Source: Leptodontidium sp. MPI-SDFR-AT-0119 (lineage: Eukaryota; Ascomycota; Leotiomycetes; Helotiales; Leptodontidiaceae). Taken from it: a DNA stretch of 64,000 bases. The DNA is taken from positions 434,001-498,000 of the forward strand of contig JAHLEZ010000005.1 of NCBI GenBank assembly GCA_020726505.1, read 5' to 3'. Shown here piece by piece: positions 7,601 through 18,731 of this stretch. The notes under the pieces were generated by a model, which was not told where the DNA came from, made no database searches, and saw only the letters and a list, made by a program, of their open reading frames with translations. The first letter of the stretch is position 1; each line of letters starts with the position of its first letter. The translations under genes were made by a program, and so were the position numbers.

Positions 7601-10526
7601 AGACCTTTCGGAGCCGGCCGATTGTGAAGCCGACAAGCTTTTTCTGTCAGGGAGATCGGCTCGTAGGTTCGTGTTTGATGATCCTTGCTCTGAAGTTGCA
7701 CAATTGACGCATATGGAATCTTGGCCCTCTGCCCCAGCGACACAGTCGTCAATCTCCCCCTCGCAAACAGAGCACCTGCTATGGTAGACTTGCTGCATTT
7801 CAGAAGCAAAGGAAGCAACCGAGCTTTCCTCCATTGTTTTCTTTGCTGCTTCGGGCAGAAGTTGCTCTCCGTGGTCGCAGATAAGTCGCAGGCAGTTGAT
7901 AAGAAGTAATATATTCTTGTCCTTACCTTTGGGTGAGTAGGATTCTCCTGGCCGCTTCCCCAAACCCGCAGCTATTTCAGCACTCATTCTTCGGAAGGTA
8001 TCATACAGGACCTGATCATCTTCATGAAGATGAACTTCGTGTATCTCTTCAGAACGTCGAGGAAGTTCTCGCTTATCGCCGGTCAAAGTTTTCTGCTTGG
8101 TTCTCCGAAGACAAGTTGCCCGAATAAGTCCCTGCAAGCGTTCAACCCCTAGTATGTGCTTCTCTTCCACGGGCCTGACGATCCAAGACATGAAGTTAGG
8201 CTTTTGTACGAACGGAAAAACACGGACAAAACTAAGCAAGGCCCCGTAGTCGTCAAGGGAGTTGTGGATTGGTGTTCCCGTTAAGCACCATCGATAGCAG
8301 GACGTGAGCTCACAAACTGATTGAAAAGCTTGTTTTGAACGATTTCGAATATGGTGAGCTGCAGTGAAATCAGTTGGGAAAATGAACGTCCTGCTATGTA
8401 CCAAACTTTGTTTACCTTCATCCAAGACAACCCGGAGCCATTTCCAGGAATAAAGAGGACGTGCTCCCTCTGAGGCTGGTGATGCCCACTCGGAGCGAAG
8501 CGTTTCATATGTCGTGATAACAACGTCCGTTTCTCGGAACTTGTTGGCCAGACTTTCTCGATTGGGGCCGTGATAAACTCCCACTCGTATTTGCCCTTCA
8601 TGGATGTGTCTGAATACCACCACGTGATTAATCCTTGTGTCAAGTGACTCCAAATCAGTACTTACTGTGAGATCTGGTCCACCCAGCCATATATGGCTTT
8701 CCCGCTCGTCAGTTGCCCATAGATATAATGTCTGTTAGGTCGAACTTACTGGACTTTGGTGCAACAATAAGCGTTCCCCGATGCTTTGTGTTCTTAGAAT
8801 GACCAATTATTGTAGAATCAAAGTCTAGAGAGGAGCAAATCAGCGCCAGCATGCTCAATGTCTTCCCAAGGCCCATATCCTTGATATATCCTGTCAGTAT
8901 TCCGACTGTACAGTTCAGGGGCAACCTACATCAGCCAGTATTCCTCCCATAGCTGGGATAGGCTTGGGCTCCAAGGACCTCGTGACAGTATGGCGATAAC
9001 TAAAAGTCAAGGTAAGGAACTAAATCATACTAACAGTACTATTCCTTTGAATTACTTACTATATGGTCTTGCCGTTCTCGCTAAGTTCCTTTCTCCAAAG
9101 CGACGGGAACATCGGCTGCTCAACATAGCCGCTCTCCTTCTCCAGCATCATGGCTAGCGCTGTGATTTGATGACTATTTCAAAGTATTAGTCATCGTTCA
9201 TAGTGTGTCGTACTGTCTCGTACCTCATGAGTGGTGAGCGAAGCCGCGGACTTGGAGACGTTTTCACTGCTGTCACTGTACCCCCATCCGCTTCCGCGGT
9301 TTCGAAAATTTGTAGAAAGCGACTTTTGCTTATTTCATTTCCTGGTTCAGTCTGAGTGGGACTATCGTCCACGTTGTCTAGGTGCAAATGCTCAAGTTTT
9401 GGCATTTCTGCACCAGGACGAAGAAGGTAATGGGGATTGTCATACTGGACCTCGGGTATGATTTCAGCCGCATAAGGATGCTGCAGAAAGAAGCCGGCGT
9501 CTGAAAGAAGGTCACCGATGACCAACTTATCATTCAGGAGACCGTACAGGGTGATGCGTATGCTGCACTTTTGGGCTGTTTTCGGAGGGGCAGATTTCTT
9601 CATCTTGAGCTTGCCCGATTCTCTCATATCCTCGATCTCAGAGATGACTGTGGCATCCATTTTGAGGCGAAGCTGCCGAAGTGCATTGACGAGCCTATAG
9701 TTATTTAGGATACCGACGTGTGCACCAGAATTCTGATTCTGAAGTATGAGAATACCTCCGAATGGTTTCAGATTCACAGCCACAGGATGGATCCCATTCT
9801 CCAGCACAGAGGAAGAGGTGAGTTCTGCTATTACCTTGCGGCCTGTCAGAACATCGCCAGAGGCGTAGGGTGAACGTAGCTTACAACGCCAAAACAAGTA
9901 TCGTAGTCATGGCAGACATCCATGAATTCGGTTGGGGGTGACTCGGCTGAGATCTGTGAGAACGGTTGATTGGCTTGGGGTTCACTGAAAACCGGCTGGC
10001 CATTTTGGCTGACTTCAACTGCGGAGAGTATATCTGGGGTGTTTGCATGTGCTTGCGAGTGATCCCCACCAAATTCCCACAAACCATTCGAGTCTATGAA
10101 AGGTAGTGTTTCCTCAAAAGGTCTACTTGTAGCCAAAGAGCCATGGATAGAGTTACCCATAGAGATATCGAGCTGGGCTGAAAATGGAAGGAAGGAATCG
10201 ATAGGAGGTAACTCGTGTGGCAAATTCATAAACCAGGGCTCGGCGGTAGATGGGGATTCCAGATGTGACAAGTCAGGGAGCTCGTCGCCATTAGCGAATT
10301 TATCGAACTGACTTCCATAGTTGTGATGGAGACCTTGTAATGGGGAAGAGGGATTGTTGCCAAGTGAGAATGGCATCTCACTATCCAGAAGGTTGCTGTC
10401 TTGGTCGATCTCGTAAGGCTGCATACGGGATTTTTTGACTTCCCGATCTTCGTTGGACGGAGACGGGCTAGGTCGCTTACTGCCCGCAGGGGTTTGCAAA
10501 TGCTGAAGCCAATTGTCGCGATTCAT
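7585..10526 (-). pseudogene. RAD5/HLTF-like SNF2 helicase, 5' part (ATPase lobe), disrupted by LINE
   Basis: Minus-strand exons: 9885-10526, 9224-9834, 9060-9173, 8930-8999, 8750-8879, 8666-8696, 8416-8609 and 7585-8358. Introns are 50-60 nt with CTGAC-type branch sites very close to the acceptor. The start ATG at 10524-10526 precedes a low-complexity acidic N-terminus with a basic KRPSPSPS/KKSR patch. Splicing rebuilds the SNF2 signatures: the Q-motif-like SHQITALAMMLEKE, the Walker A ILAD|DMGLGKTL split exactly by an intron, TLIVAPKS, the motif II VVLDEAHHIRN (also split by an intron) and CLTGTPIHNSLDD (motif III). A CX2C...CX2C zinc-type stretch (CSVCEGE...CVNC) follows, like the degenerate RING in RAD5/HLTF-type proteins. 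Family members act in DNA-damage tolerance, chromatin or rDNA biology. The frame continues into 1584 across the LINE, giving an ancestral protein of about 1,038 residues with no other lesion seen. Confidence 0.88.
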
Positions 10527-10659
10527 GGCGGGTTGAGTATGAGTTTCTCCTGGAAGCAGTTCTGACCAAAGGATAGATATTATTTATGCTAGGCGTGCAC
10601 CTCAACCATGCCGCCAAGCATTTACAGGTGGCTGGCGCTGCTTTAAAAGAGGTGAAGTT

Positions 10660-11373
10660 ACAATCCTTTTCCTAACGTGTGTCAGCGTCACCGATTTTAG
10701 CGAGCCTCACTAAACCCTCAAATCCGCCCCAAATCCGAAGTAGGCACCTTACCCCGCCCCTTCAATTGATTATTAAAGCTTTGGGGAAGTTAATATAATT
10801 AAAATTTAATATAATATTAATGCATATATCGATTTCTTTTATTCTTAAGATATAACGTGAAGGCGTAAATTATAAATGGGCGATTTTTAGCCTCGCGAGC
10901 TGGCTCTCGGTCGCAAATTTGAGCCGCAAACCCTCGATTTTGCCCCCGAATATTACTTTATAACTACAACTTTAATTAATCTAGTAATTACATGCAATTA
11001 ATTATTACATATTTAACTTTAATTATCTTAATTTTTAGAAGCTCTTAATAATGTTTCGCGGTATTAGAAGAGGGGGGTAAAATCGAGGGTTTGCGGTTCA
11101 AATTTGCGACCGAGAGCTAGCTTGCGAGGGCTCGCGAGGCTGAAAATGCCATTTTCGCCCTTTTGTAATTTACACCTTTAAATTTAGAATACTTAAAGTA
11201 TAATGAATATACTAAAATTATGTTGAATTTTCATTATATCAACTTTTTTTTAAAGCTTTAATAATTAATTAAGGGGCGGGGAAAGATGCCTCCTCGCTGT
11301 CTCCTCGCGAATTTGAGGGTTAGTGAGGCTCGCTAAAATCGGTGACGCTGACACACGTTAGGAAAAGGATTGT
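10660..11373. mobile_element. 714-bp foldback (MITE-like) element
   Basis: The first about 62 bp (starting ACAATCCTTTTCCTAACG) is repeated inverted at the end (11312-11373), differing mainly by a one-base indel. Inside the tips the two halves keep matching imperfectly as inverse complements nearly to the middle (for example CGCAAACCCTCGATTTT near 10926-10942 and its complement near 11081-11097). Each arm is therefore about 340 bp and the whole element could fold into one long hairpin. It is AT-rich inside with GC-rich blocks and has no coding frame. No clear target-site duplication is visible. It occupies the upstream region of the SNF2 gene. The transposase type cannot be assigned. Confidence 0.8.
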
Positions 11374-11586
11374 GCTCGAAAGCGGCGAGAATGTCTGGGT
11401 CTCTCGCGCGGCAGTGGAAGCAGAAGCAGTCAGTCACGCATGGCCTGGCGAGGCGCTGTGGCAGGCGTTCCTGGTGAGCCTCACCTCACTCCATCCACCT
11501 CACCTCACTCACCTCGCTCACCTCACTTGCCGCCTGCTCCCTCTGCCCCCTCTCTCATCTCGCCTCCCGCAAACAACAAAAAAAAG

Positions 11587-11879
11587 ATGACCACTACCTA
11601 TCTAGAAACGCGTTACGTAGATCGCGCAAAGCTGAACCAGTTGCTCCAGGCTCTGTTTGGACAGAGCTACACCGTGGTCGTGAGTGCTGCGTTACAAGGC
11701 ATGACCCAGGTATCGTTTGCTAATACCACCCAGGCCTCCGGAGATACAATCTCGGTAGAGGCATCTAGAGAGCTCACAGAGGTGAGACCATTTATTCGTA
11801 GAAAGTTCTTAACGTAGAAGGATTGCTTCTAAACGAGTCTAACCAGGTCGAGAAGAACTCTGTATCACGGAACAAATAA
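11587..11879 (+). CDS. Small hypothetical protein, two exons
   Basis: Exon 1 (11587-11781, 65 codons) starts MTTTYLETRYVDRAKLNQLL and ends at a good GTGAGA donor. An intron 11782-11846 has a TCTAAC branch and CAG acceptor, and exon 2 adds ten codons to a TAA at 11877-11879. The leader is CT/CA-rich, with CTCAC repeats at about 11475-11530, and the ATG follows an A-rich run, both common at fungal gene starts. The 75-residue product has no domain I recognise. It begins about 210 bp after the foldback element, so that element may supply upstream sequence. A false gene call is possible. Confidence 0.35.
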
Positions 11880-12378
11880 CCGGCTGAAGGGAACGAGACG
11901 GGCGTGGGAAGCCTGACAGGGTCCTGCGGCTTGGTCTTGGTCTTCGAACCGCCGTGACTGATGTTGTTGACCAGCCACAGGCATTGTTGCGCTGAAAAGC
12001 GGTGGTCCATGTAGAATTCCGTTATCTAGATTCTACATTGATCAAGCACTCAATTAAAACGACCACTGGTATCCTGGTAGCATACCTAGTTATGTATATG
12101 TATCGGACCGCCTGAGTACCAAAGATGCGCGTTGTTCCTGGGCGCAAAATGCAGGCTGGAGATATAATTGTTGGTAACGACAGTATCGCTTGACATGAGG
12201 GATGTGGCCCGTGCACAGATTGACTTGTCACCCACGGGAGCCACTTCACCCCGCCTTGGGCAGCTCCCAAGGCAGAAACCTTGAAAGTTAACTTGAGGCT
12301 CGCAAAACCATGGATCCTGTTCGTTTATGATTGTGCCAACGGGTGGACATATATAAAGCCTCTCAATCATATCACGGA
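11880..12378. other. Intergenic region
   Basis: No coding frame on either strand shows recognisable protein features. A TATATAAAG at 12350-12358 lies about 20-70 bp upstream of the candidate start codons of the next gene and may be its TATA element. Confidence 0.4.
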
Positions 12379-14290
12379 ATGATTTCTAGACAAGTCCTCG
12401 CACCCGGAATGTCTAGCCCAAGGACGATGCCCTATCGCACAGCCTGCCTAGATCGCTTAGGCCGTTCGGCCTACCTACATGGCCTCGGGCATCTGTGGAG
12501 GAAATTCGAATCCGAAATCCCGAGCCTGTTCGTCGATGATCCAACGGAGAATAGGATTGGTGTGGTCAAGGCAGGTGGGGATCAGCTTCATTGGGTATCA
12601 ACTTTGGAAGAGTTACTATGTTCTACTTCGAGAGAAGGAATGTCAACATTATTGTATGAGCCTCTTCCACCATCAAATTGAATCAGGTTGCTTTATGGTT
12701 GACGAGGACCTGCACAGAGTTCTCAACCGGTATAATTCGTGGAGCAGGATGGACATCACTATCCAGGCCTTCTCTATGTTATGTGATTTCGCTGAAATCA
12801 CACCGTTCTTTTTGCACTTCTTAGTCGGGATGGGTAGAAAGTTCTCGTCGAAGGATGAAGACTTTATGTCGTGCTACAGCACATTTGCATCCGAGAACAG
12901 CCACCTGGTCTCTACCCTTGGCAGCGGGATGGAGAAAGACAGTGATTCACTTTGGGGTGAGTTTGCGAGAATACCTGCTTCAGGTAAGTACTCACCGATG
13001 GCTTAATGGTTCCAGGGATATGCTACAATATTCGCCACTTCGAGCAGCATAATCGGGACCTACAAGATCCATGGTCTTGTCGCCAGTCTGCTCTTCACCA
13101 CAGCTTCTTGGCGGTTTCCAAGCAGTCCACTTGGGTCGTCATACAACCTCCTAAACCTTTCGACCTAACTATAAGCTCGACACAGCATCCGATGTCCTTG
13201 CATCTCCGATATCTTCACGCATGCCTTGCAAATTGGAGAGAATATCTTGACTCCTTTGCTCAAAGACTCAAGCTTCTCGTGAGTAGATCCATTCTATAAA
13301 GGCCTTGTGTCGATCACGCTAGGCTGTTCTGACTTCAACGGCTGCTCTGGCTGTCGCTATCTGAAGAATCAACAGATTGCAATACCAAATCCATATAAGA
13401 ACTTCAAGATCAACTTCTCGCACGAGCAGCACCTCCACCATCTCAGAGGAAAGCTTCATCATGCCCGAAGCATTCTCACCAATACGATGAACACTTTCCG
13501 CATTATCGCCGAACATGAATCTGCTGTGGCACAGGAGCAGAGCCTCTGCCCAGTCGTTCACCATGAATTCCAACGCGAATTGCGTAATCTTTCTCGGGAG
13601 GTCGATAACTACCTCGACACGTCGCAAAAGTTTCTTTGCATGGCAGACGACTTGAAGTCAATGGTAAGGCCTGATAGCCCCACTCATACCCCCCCGCTCA
13701 TACCCCGAGATGCAAGTTCATGTAGCATGTCTGACCTTGCTATTTTATAGTATGACAATATCCTCACATTTCATGGCCAAGAGATACAGCACGACACGAG
13801 CCTGAAGCTTGCACAACTAGCGCAGGCCGATGCGGCCGGGAACAGAGACATGGCAGTCTTAGCCGACCTCACACACAAGGACTCACGATCGATGCGTATC
13901 GCGACGGCCATTGCTATGTTCTATCTCCCGGTGAATCTGGTTATAGTACGTATCCTAACCTTCTTTAAATTCTTATACCTCATTGATTCCCCGAGAACGA
14001 GTGGTGTAAGATCAGCCACCCGGTTCAAGGCTCGCTTAATTATCCTGCCCAACTAACTCCCGGGTTACCAACATTAGTCATTCTTCAGCACCACACTTGT
14101 CTGGTATGGGACGGCAGTTGACGCGACAGAAAACGATACTTCGAGGATACAAGTGCGCAGCGAGGTATGGATCGCGACCGTGGCGGCTATTGTGCTTGCC
14201 AGCAGTACTGCGTGCTGGTCTTGGTGGTGGAACTGGAAGGAACAGAAGAAGCCAGATAAGAAGGCTTCTCAAGAGGCTACTGACCCATAA
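12379..14290 (+). CDS. CorA-like fungal accessory membrane protein
   Basis: Six-exon model: 12379-12653, 12718-12956, 13016-13278, 13367-13663, 13751-13945 and 14078-14290, 493 codons, all phases consistent. The layout matches a large fungal family annotated as CorA-like Mg2+ transporter-related: RYNSWSRMDIT near the start, ICYNIRHFEQHNRDLQDPWS in the middle, STWVVIQPP, then a coiled-coil stalk with KDSRSMRIATAIAMFYLPVN preceding SFFSTTLVWYG (first membrane segment). A second segment (WIATVAAIVLASS) follows and the tail is lysine-rich. In true CorA the first segment ends with GMN; that motif is absent, so ion transport should not be assumed. Alternative start codons exist at 12409 and 12427. 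The exon 3/4 junction is the least certain. Confidence 0.75.
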
Positions 14291-15184
14291 TCAGATACTT
14301 CAAATACCCGGAGGGGTTCTTGTATTCCTCTTGACGCATGAGTTGGTACACGCAGAGACCTAATTAGGTCTTACAAGAAGTCCTTTGAAATGTTAGTTTG
14401 ATAAAAACTCATTTCGCTTGAGGGACTTTACTACAGAGAGGCATCATGACTGCCAATGTGTGACGGTTGGTACGAGGGGCAATGGAATGGGTCCCATTTA
14501 TACCCTTCGGTAGTTGGGGACACACACCACGAATCAGGTGTAATCTAGGTCCGTAATAAACAGATTTCTTTAGAAGTATTTACATTAATATAACTTATAT
14601 TATAAGCAAAGTACTGGGTAAATCCCCCCCCCCCCCCCCCCCCCGGACTTTTTTTCTTTCTTTTTTTTTTTTTTTTCGAAATTGTCTATTTTAGGCTTCT
14701 TGGGGACTCGTTTGGGTTCCTTTAGAATTATTACTAAAGCTCAATAAAAATGATATTAGAGAACGACTATTAAATCAAGTGTGGCTGGTTAAAAAGCGAG
14801 AAGCACACACACGCGATAATATAGTCAATCTCGCTCAGGTGAGCTGCTCAGGGTGCTCAGGATGCTCAAGTTACTTGGGTGAGTTGGCAGAGCTGAGGCC
14901 AACACCCATACTGTTGCCTGACTGGCATGCAGTTGGTTGGCAGGCAGTGAGTTTACCTGAGTTCATACATCCAAAAGGTTTGAATGGCACTAGTGTTGAG
15001 AATTACATATTGCGGGGAAGCTGCAATCGGGGGTAAAACTGCTTCAAATTGTGATTTTATCATCTAGATCTTGTGGATAGAATACAGGCCCAAAATGGCC
15101 AGTCAGCAGCCGAATGACAAAGTCCTTCAACCCATGCTCTCTGAATCCCCCCTTTTTCCTCCCCCCTCCTCCACTCAAACGGTT
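14291..15184. other. Intergenic region with homopolymer tracts
   Basis: No convincing gene. It contains a run of 21 C at 14624-14644 directly followed by GGA and a T-rich tract to about 14677. The ORF over 14779-15036 has biased composition (GCTCAGG-type repeats near 14836-14880) and no protein features. Confidence 0.45.
14624..14644. repeat. C21 homopolymer
   Basis: Uninterrupted run of 21 cytosines followed within 5 bp by a long T/C tract. The length may be limited by sequencing accuracy. A second C21 run is at 20626-20646. Confidence 0.9.
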
Positions 15185-15563
15185 CTAACAATCGTCAAAT
15201 CCAGCGTCCCCATTTCCAGGGCTGATACCACAGCTGCTCCTGTCGTTGTGTCTACTGCCGTTGTCGGGAGGGCATCGGCAGTTGAACATACATCGAAGGA
15301 TACAAGTCAGTGCGTCACCGGCATACTCGCAAACAATCGCACCGCCAACACAGAATCTGTCCGTGGTCGCTACCTGTCGCTCAAAGATTGCTGCGATCTC
15401 TCGCTTGGCATCTGTTCTTTGTGTTAGCTTTAGCTTGCTTTAATATCTCCGATCACCAACGTCACATGGTGACTGGAGAAAAAGAATTGGAATCATGCTG
15501 ACTTGCAACTGCGGCTGCATAGGCAATAACCATGGCCAAAGCGATTGGAGCGATGAGTTGCAT
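15185..15563 (-). CDS. Putative small secreted cysteine-rich protein (effector-like), GC-AG intron
   Basis: Exon 1 (15507-15563) starts MQLIAPIALAMVIAYAAAV, a good signal peptide. It is joined to exon 2 (15185-15433) by an intron 15434-15506 whose donor is GCAAGT, the standard form of a GC-AG intron. Both exons are phase 0 and the product is about 101 residues. Exon 2 holds a possible Kex2-type KRE, then eight cysteines in 57 residues (FCVGG, VCEY, LTC, RCMFNCRC, SCG, DDC at the terminus). An even cysteine number in a short secreted protein suggests four disulfides, as in many fungal effectors or antimicrobial-type proteins; no family is recognised. Support for the start: CT-rich leader, ACCCGCAACC-ATG context and a TATATAA about 150 bp upstream. 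A second in-frame acceptor at 15428 is possible. Confidence 0.5.
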
Positions 15564-15710
15564 GGTTGCGGGTAGTATCTTAAGCTGTTGGCTGGAGATT
15601 GTATTGTCGATTGGCTGTTTTGGAAATGAATGAGAAGTTCTGAGAGAGAGTGAGATGATTGGCAGTTGGTGCTGGATTGAGTCTCGATTTGACAACAGAG
15701 ACATAGCTGT

Positions 15711-15717
15711 TTATATA
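15711..15717 (-). promoter_or_regulatory. Possible TATA box of the small secreted protein gene
   Basis: TATATAA on the minus strand, about 150 bp before the start codon at 15563, with a CT-rich transcribed leader between. Position fits a fungal TATA promoter; no experimental support. Confidence 0.4.
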
Positions 15718-15719
15718 AC

Positions 15720-16760
15720 AGAAAGACGCCATATATGTTTCTTGGGTCTGAGTCGTATAAAAGGGGAATTAATACTCAACGTTCTTGTTTTTTACTCGAA
15801 CATGTGTCCTAAAATGCGTTCTCTATGGGCATTTTGTAAGATATTTAAGAACTGAAGTGAAACTCGAGTCGAATCTGGAGTCAAGAAGCCATCACTTCGA
15901 GGCTTGCAATACCCAGGATAGAAATTTGGTCTGTCCGAGCTCGTAGGCACCAGCAAAGCCGCTCTCTGACACGGGGCTTTGAAGGGCAGAAAGTCTCACC
16001 GAGATGAGGCCTTGGAACCTATCAGCTTGTCACAAGAAGAATATGAGGTATCTAGATGGTATGAAGATGGTTAGCAATGTTGAGTTGGAACTGGATGTGA
16101 GTTTGAAAGCCTAGGGAAGTTGGAAACGGGGCTGGAATCTCCCCGAGCTAGACCAAATTGAGAATTTTTGGTATTTCCACACAAACTCAAACACCTACCA
16201 GTGGAAGCTCACTACCGGACTCATAATCCGGAATTTGGAGTTTTGGATCTGTATGGCTGGAGACATGTTTCTTGTACGGTACGATATTACTGATTGGCCA
16301 TTGGGTCAGTTCGATACCCGTTTCTTGGCCAGAATCTGATCGATAACTGCAAATTCCTGAAACCACAGTTCTTGAGAGTCGCAGTAGAGTATCCATGTTA
16401 TGGCAAGATATCAAATCAGGTACTTGTGTATCTATTCCAAGGTGTGTTGCCCCCTCTACACTTCTTCTCTCATCTCCTCCCCCTCCTGTTGCTCTGGAAC
16501 TCTTCTCTTTTTCAGATTCAAAACTCCCACTAAACCTGACCAGAGATCACGGAAACGCAGTCTTTGAATTTCACTATCTGTGGCAATCACCTCACCTGGT
16601 GGTATCTCTCGATTGCGGCTTGCTCGTCGTCGCAATGGCCAGGATAGGAACCTCCACACAGAGCTCATAATCCAGTGGATCCAGCTCCAAATTAGCAGGC
16701 GCCAGACAGTGGCTAGGAAAGGCCACGTCCATGCTCTTTGCAATGTGAGAAGTTCGGAGA
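15720..16760. other. Mostly non-coding; 3' limit of the next gene unclear
   Basis: Nothing recognisable on either strand in 15720-16450. A minus-strand frame at 16456-16743 contains tryptophan-rich hydrophobic sequence and could be a further exon of the membrane protein gene that ends near 16761, but I cannot find a splice that proves it. Confidence 0.35.
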
Positions 16761-17690
16761 CTATGATGATGCTTCGCGAATTTCAGCCAAGTTTCTTTGG
16801 GGGCAAAACTGGAACTTGGACAGAACATTTATTGTCTGAAACACGAACACAAGCGGCATAGTTGTTATGAGATTCCATTGAAGGATTCCGATAATAATAA
16901 TAATAAACTTGAAGATGACGCTGTAGAGATGGTGGACGTACGGTATCGCAGCAGACACATACAAGGGGACATAGTTATGCCCTCGCGTTATCTCTTCCGG
17001 TGGTTCTCCACGCCGGTCCATTGCGTACTCTGGGTAAGTGCCTGCGAGGATAGGCCAAGTCCAAAAGAACAGCAGCATGAGGTCAAGGCTGTTACAGACA
17101 GGCGTTGGAAGAATGCTCCACATGTACCATGGTTTCGAGCTGTCAACGACCTCCCAAGGATTAGTCCACCAACGTAACTTTGCATCTTGAGGAGGACACT
17201 CTGGTCCGGGACTAGGGGACAGGGCACGCTCTGTTCGAGCGGCAGTTATGGGCACGACTCTGGTGGTGGGTAGGTGTTGGATTTCTTCTCGACGCCGGTC
17301 CTCGTAGAGCTTCCGTTTGATTTTGTAGTACTCTTGCTGTCGACCCAAGAGTATGAAAAAGTGTGTTATAAACAGTAGTATCCACATGGTCCGGATGAAT
17401 CCGCTGATGGTACAGAACCTGCGGTCGGAGTGCTTAACACTAGGAAGATATCAGCGTCTTGTGCTTCTTGTGAATCAGTATTGTTGCGTCGGTGATTGTG
17501 TCGCCTACTCCACAATGAATGGGAAAGAGGGTAAATTAGACGACGTAACCTGAACCAGGAGAAGGATACCGAAAGTGCCCACAGATACGTACTCATCGAC
17601 TAAAACAAAGCAAACCCCACCATTTATTACGATCTGAACAATCAGATACAAGTACATGCCCAGAAGCGCGATATCGTCTATGAGAAACAT
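16761..17690 (-). CDS. Hypothetical multipass membrane protein
   Basis: Exon 1 (17550-17690) starts MFLIDDIALLGMYLYLIVQI and encodes two hydrophobic stretches ending FGILLLVQ. A GTTACG donor and an AAG acceptor bound a 117-nt intron (17433-17549, phase 0). Exon 2 (16761-17432) continues with MWILLFITHFFILLG, a charged cytoplasmic loop (KIKRKLYEDRRREE), then DLMLLFFWTWPILAG and further hydrophobic segments including a run of isoleucines encoded by a TAA/ATT microsatellite near 16890-16905. At least five membrane spans are visible. The arrangement resembles uncharacterised fungal integral membrane proteins with a short N-terminus; no transport or enzyme motif is seen. Exon 2 may be further split and the 3' end is uncertain. 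Confidence 0.5.
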
Positions 17691-17985
17691 TGTTGAGTAA
17701 GTTCAAGGTTCTTGGTACCTATATCTCGGATCATACTCATAAGGTCAATGTCTCGTGAAGCGATGAAGCCTCAACTATCGATCCTTCTATCTCCTGGGGT
17801 GCTCATGATGCATCGCACGGTGGAATATTCCAACCCCAACACTATCCTCCAATCATAGTCTCGGCAGTCAGGCTCCACCACCTGCAGCCCATCGGGGTGC
17901 CTCATGGGGCAGTGTGCTGCCTGCCACCCCAGCCGGGCGTGTGAAAACCACTTGCATAATAGTCGGTGCTCCTCCTGTAATTCTG

Positions 17986-18326
17986 CGGGCTCTCGCTTAC
18001 AGTCGGGGAAAGCAAGTGCCACAGCTCGTTTCTTGGTAAGGGAGCCTTACTAATATGCGGCCGCGTAAAACTTTAGTACTGGAATTAGGACGTAAAAGCC
18101 ACTTTTTTAAAATAAGAAGTATATATTATTATAAATTAGCAAAATAAAAGTTGATATTCTAATAGTTTTTAGTTATTCTCTTCGATGCATCTACTTTTTA
18201 TTTTAATATATATTTAATTAGTAAAGTTATACGTTGCGAAAGTTCAAATAAACGGAAATTCGTTTAATTTTTGCGGGCAAAAAGGAGCTATGACACTTGC
18301 TTTCCCCGACTGTAAGCGAGAGCCCG
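17986..18326. mobile_element. Second foldback-type inverted repeat (MITE-like)
   Basis: A perfect 33-bp inverted repeat (17986-18018 and 18294-18326) surrounds about 275 bp that is very AT-rich. Matching continues imperfectly outward, to roughly 17957 and 18365 (AATAGTCGGT near 17958 and its complement ACCGACTATT near 18353). Both arms translate to a similar short peptide (LAFPDCKREP), so each arm could derive from one copied piece of a gene or of a transposon end. No transposase frame or target duplication was identified. Confidence 0.65.
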
Positions 18327-18731
18327 TAGATTCACAGGAGAAGGACCACCAGGACCGACTATTAGTCGTGGCACCTCACAGCCCCAGGAAGTTGGGCTGA
18401 CGTCTGATGCTTCAGAAATGCGCAACTGCTGGGGTTTGTCGCACATCAAGTTGGTTGTCGTCGTGGGAGAATGCTCTGGGGAAATTCCTCTGTGGATAAG
18501 AATGTGACGTCTGCTCGAAAAGATGGCCGTCCAGAGTCTGAACAGACCAACCGAATTCCCGTTGAAATCTTCTCACAGTTCTTGTGGAAGCAAGTTCAAA
18601 TCCTGTAATTTGAAAAGAATCGAACAATTTCAGGCGAGTCCGGGACTCTCGTATTCCGAGACTTAAAAATTCTGAGTCGTAGATTTATGTACAGTTTTTT
18701 TTCCTTTTTTTCCCTTTTTATTTCACAATTA

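Noticed and set aside
12479..13006. Uninterrupted ORF of 175 codons as a separate gene
   Set aside because: Its 3' half is exon 2 of the CorA-like gene, and the upstream part fits another frame with a phase-consistent 64-nt intron.
16890..16905. TAA repeat as a second LINE tail
   Set aside because: Only about five units, no adjacent element sequence, and no target duplication; it is a coding microsatellite (isoleucines) in the membrane protein.
17771..18022. Minus-strand ORF of 83 codons at the foldback
   Set aside because: It overlaps an inverted-repeat arm, and the other arm gives a similar peptide; better explained as repeat sequence.
18592..18604. B-box-like AGTTCAAATCCTG suggesting a tRNA
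   Set aside because: No acceptor stem, D-arm or anticodon arm could be built around it.
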